Shown piece after piece: positions 5,847 to 6,451 of a stretch of 6,451 bases of DNA. The number at the start of each line of letters is the position of its first letter. Position 1 is the first letter of the stretch. The notes below the pieces were generated by a model, which was not told the origin of the DNA, ran no database searches, and was given only the letters and a program-made list of their open reading frames with translations. Position numbers and translations under genes: made by a program. The DNA is from Thermoplasmatota archaeon (GTDB lineage Archaea; Thermoplasmatota; E2; DHVEG-1). The stretch is taken from contig JAFGFQ010000046.1 in assembly GCA_016930995.1 (NCBI GenBank), positions 1-6,451 on the forward strand. Reading direction: 5' to 3'.

Positions 5847-5980
5847 ATAACCATCTGTTATAAGTTGCTTAATAATTTTACATACATAGGGGGTAGAAAC
5901 ATGTAATAATTGTGAGATTTTACTTTGAGCATATCCTCCAGCAGCATAGCGGTATATTTGATATTTGCATGATACCCCAT
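5847..5980 (-). other. Helix-turn-helix N-terminus of the 4944-5846 gene, out of frame with the start ATG 5980
   Basis: In the frame of the downstream gene, codons 5978 to 5847 read GVSCKYQIYRYAAGGYAQSK, then ISQLLHVSTPYVCKIIKQLI, then TDGY joining LEVVYEKV. This is a classic HTH (YAAGGYAQSKISQLLHVSTPYVCKIIKQL). There is no ATG, GTG or TTG in this frame before a TAG at 6020-6018. ATG 5980-5978 starts in a different frame; its G and the next three G make a GGGG run. One more G would give ATG GGG GTA TCA and restore the whole protein. A TATA-like element at 6050-6037 suits this start. Confidence 0.6.
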
Positions 5981-6035
5981 TCCGTTCTATGCTACACCAC
6001 CACCCTATGCATATTAACTATTATCTTAACTAAAA

Positions 6036-6051
6036 AGATAATATTAAAAAC
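6036..6051. promoter_or_regulatory. A/T-rich element, possibly two-way TATA region
   Basis: GATAATATTAAAAA reads as a TATA-like box in either direction. On the minus strand it would serve the HTH gene (start about 5980). On the plus strand it predicts transcription near 6065-6070, before the small ORF at 6082. Both spacings fit; no experimental support. Confidence 0.35.
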
Positions 6052-6081
6052 AAAAAAAGAAAAAAAGGGAGAGAAAGAGTA

Positions 6082-6192
6082 ATGTTGAAAAACCGATATC
6101 CTGTCAAAACTGGTGTTTGTCAAACCTTTCAACAGGAGGGACAGATTATGCTTCCCGACGGGAGCATACTATTCTCGTCCAACGAGGGATAA
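6082..6192 (+). CDS. Possible small protein, 36 aa
   Basis: A 36-codon frame with AGGGAG-type purines before its ATG, beginning MLKNRYPVKTGVCQTFQQEG and ending MLPDGSILFSSNEG. No family recognised. An internal ATG at 6148 has a very good AGGAGG (6134-6139) 8 nt upstream and would give a 14-residue peptide, MLPDGSILFSSNEG. The frame is flanked by a TATA-like region at 6036-6051 and a T7 tract at 6223-6229, so it sits in its own short transcript of about 160 nt. Three possible hairpins overlap it, and it could equally be a structured RNA that is not translated. Confidence 0.35.
   Translation: MLKNRYPVKTGVCQTFQQEGQIMLPDGSILFSSNEG
6100..6186 (+). ncRNA. Possible structured RNA with three hairpins
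   Basis: On the plus strand three stems can form. The first is CCTGT (6100-6104) with ACAGG (6132-6136), enclosing GGTgTTT with AAACC. The second is ATGCTtCCC with GGGAGCAT (6148-6167), 8 bp with one bulge and a GAC loop. The third is CTCGT with ACGAG (6174-6186), loop CCA. No known RNA family is recognised. Overlap with a possible ORF leaves its nature open. Confidence 0.3.
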
Positions 6193-6222
6193 TCGACAAG
6201 ACACCACTTTCCGTCCCTACCA

Positions 6223-6229
6223 TTTTTTT
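6223..6229 (+). terminator. T7 tract, probable archaeal terminator
   Basis: Seven T on the plus strand, 30 nt after the stop of the 36-codon ORF and just before the next promoter. Archaeal polymerase often ends transcription at such runs without a strong hairpin. Confidence 0.4.
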
Positions 6230-6235
6230 CCTAAT

Positions 6236-6249
6236 GAAAGATTTAAATA
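6236..6249 (+). promoter_or_regulatory. BRE/TATA promoter for the right-edge genes
   Basis: GAAAG followed by ATTTAAATAT is the clearest BRE/TATA arrangement in the window. Transcription would begin near 6272, about 27 nt before the leader ORF and well upstream of the secreted-protein start. Confidence 0.5.
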
Positions 6250-6298
6250 TCTTCGCCCGATTTTAAACTATCACGTTACGTTATAAGGGGGGAGTCCC

Positions 6299-6376
6299 AT
6301 GCTGAAACCAGCGTTCATCTCTCGTGGCAGCTGGATACGACATAAAGCATCCTTCTCCTTTAAAGATTTCACATGA
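6299..6376 (+). CDS. Possible leader peptide or small protein, 25 aa
   Basis: A 25-codon frame reading MLKPAFISRGSWIRHKASFS then FKDFT, with AAGGGGGGAG ending 4 nt before its ATG. It lies between a good archaeal promoter and the next gene, whose ATG comes 10 nt after its stop. It could be a leader peptide that controls the downstream gene or a small basic protein. No sequence family is recognised, and it may only be untranslated leader. Confidence 0.4.
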   Translation: MLKPAFISRGSWIRHKASFSFKDFT

Positions 6377-6386
6377 GGGCTGTGCA

Positions 6387-6451
6387 ATGAACAAGAAAAA
6401 TTACGTCGCAATCGTGCTGTTGACCACCTCCGTCCTTTTCACGACCACCAT
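6387..6451 (+). CDS. Start of a secreted or membrane-anchored protein (partial)
   Basis: Only 21 codons are in the window: MNKKNYVAIVLLTTSVLFTT and one more T. The basic N-region (NKKN) followed by a hydrophobic core, VAIVLLTTSVLF, is a typical Sec signal peptide or signal anchor. GAGG (6375-6378), overlapping the stop of the leader ORF, gives about 8 nt to the ATG. The mature protein is beyond the edge and cannot be named. Confidence 0.65.
   Translation, partial: MNKKNYVAIVLLTTSVLFTTT

Noticed and set aside
1..6451. CRISPR array, insertion sequence, tRNA or rRNA
   Set aside because: No regularly spaced repeats, terminal repeats with a transposase, cloverleaf or rRNA-like segments were seen by eye; a covariance scan would be needed to exclude weak RNA genes.

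Overview
The window looks archaeal, probably from a euryarchaeon such as a methanogen; the exact group cannot be fixed from sequence alone. The grounds are BRE/TATA-like boxes about 25-40 nt upstream of several starts (for example 6236-6249, 3858-3868, 2706-2714), Shine-Dalgarno sites on many genes, a bare T tract as the only terminator-like signal, and a 300-residue HTH/coiled-coil protein of a type I remember from archaeal genomes. The sequence is fairly A+T rich, with many small uncharacterised genes in short, alternately oriented blocks. That is typical of an accessory or defence-island region rather than a housekeeping operon. No transposase, integrase, tRNA, rRNA or CRISPR array was seen.

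Layout. Positions 1-2660 (minus) hold an intact reading frame for the restriction subunit HsdR of a type I restriction-modification system. It runs off the left edge a short way before its expected C-terminus; hsdM and hsdS would have to lie outside the window. Positions 2661-2826 are a divergent promoter region. Position 2827 starts a small plus-strand gene of unknown function, ending 5 bp from a convergent cluster of two, perhaps three, very small minus-strand genes (3773 down to 3123) that are tightly coupled (a stop codon overlapping the next Shine-Dalgarno site, then an ATGA overlap). Positions 3629-3903 separate this cluster from a plus-strand single-domain PD-(D/E)XK nuclease (3904-4302). 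That gene converges, with a 9-bp overlap, on a minus-strand pair: a small two-helix membrane protein (4881-4600) followed with no gap by a winged-helix regulator (4599-4294). Upstream on the same strand is a 300-residue protein (5846-4944) with a C-terminal coiled coil.

The most notable observation concerns that last protein. Its open frame continues upstream of the only available start (TTG 5846) into a clear helix-turn-helix, but no start codon lies in that frame. An ATG at 5980 sits one frame away, separated by a run of four G. One extra G would give an intact protein of about 345 residues. The gene is therefore frameshifted, phase-variable or affected by a sequencing error.

The right end (5981-6451) holds a discrete small transcription unit: an A/T-rich promoter near 6036-6050, a 36-codon ORF with an internal strong Shine-Dalgarno/ATG, three possible hairpins and a T7 tract. 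A strong promoter follows, with a 25-codon leader ORF and the first 21 codons of a secreted or membrane-anchored protein that runs off the window.

Together the recognisable genes are DNA-targeting enzymes (HsdR, the PD-(D/E)XK protein) and DNA-binding regulators among unknown small proteins, which suggests anti-foreign-DNA functions. Joint function beyond HsdR is inference.
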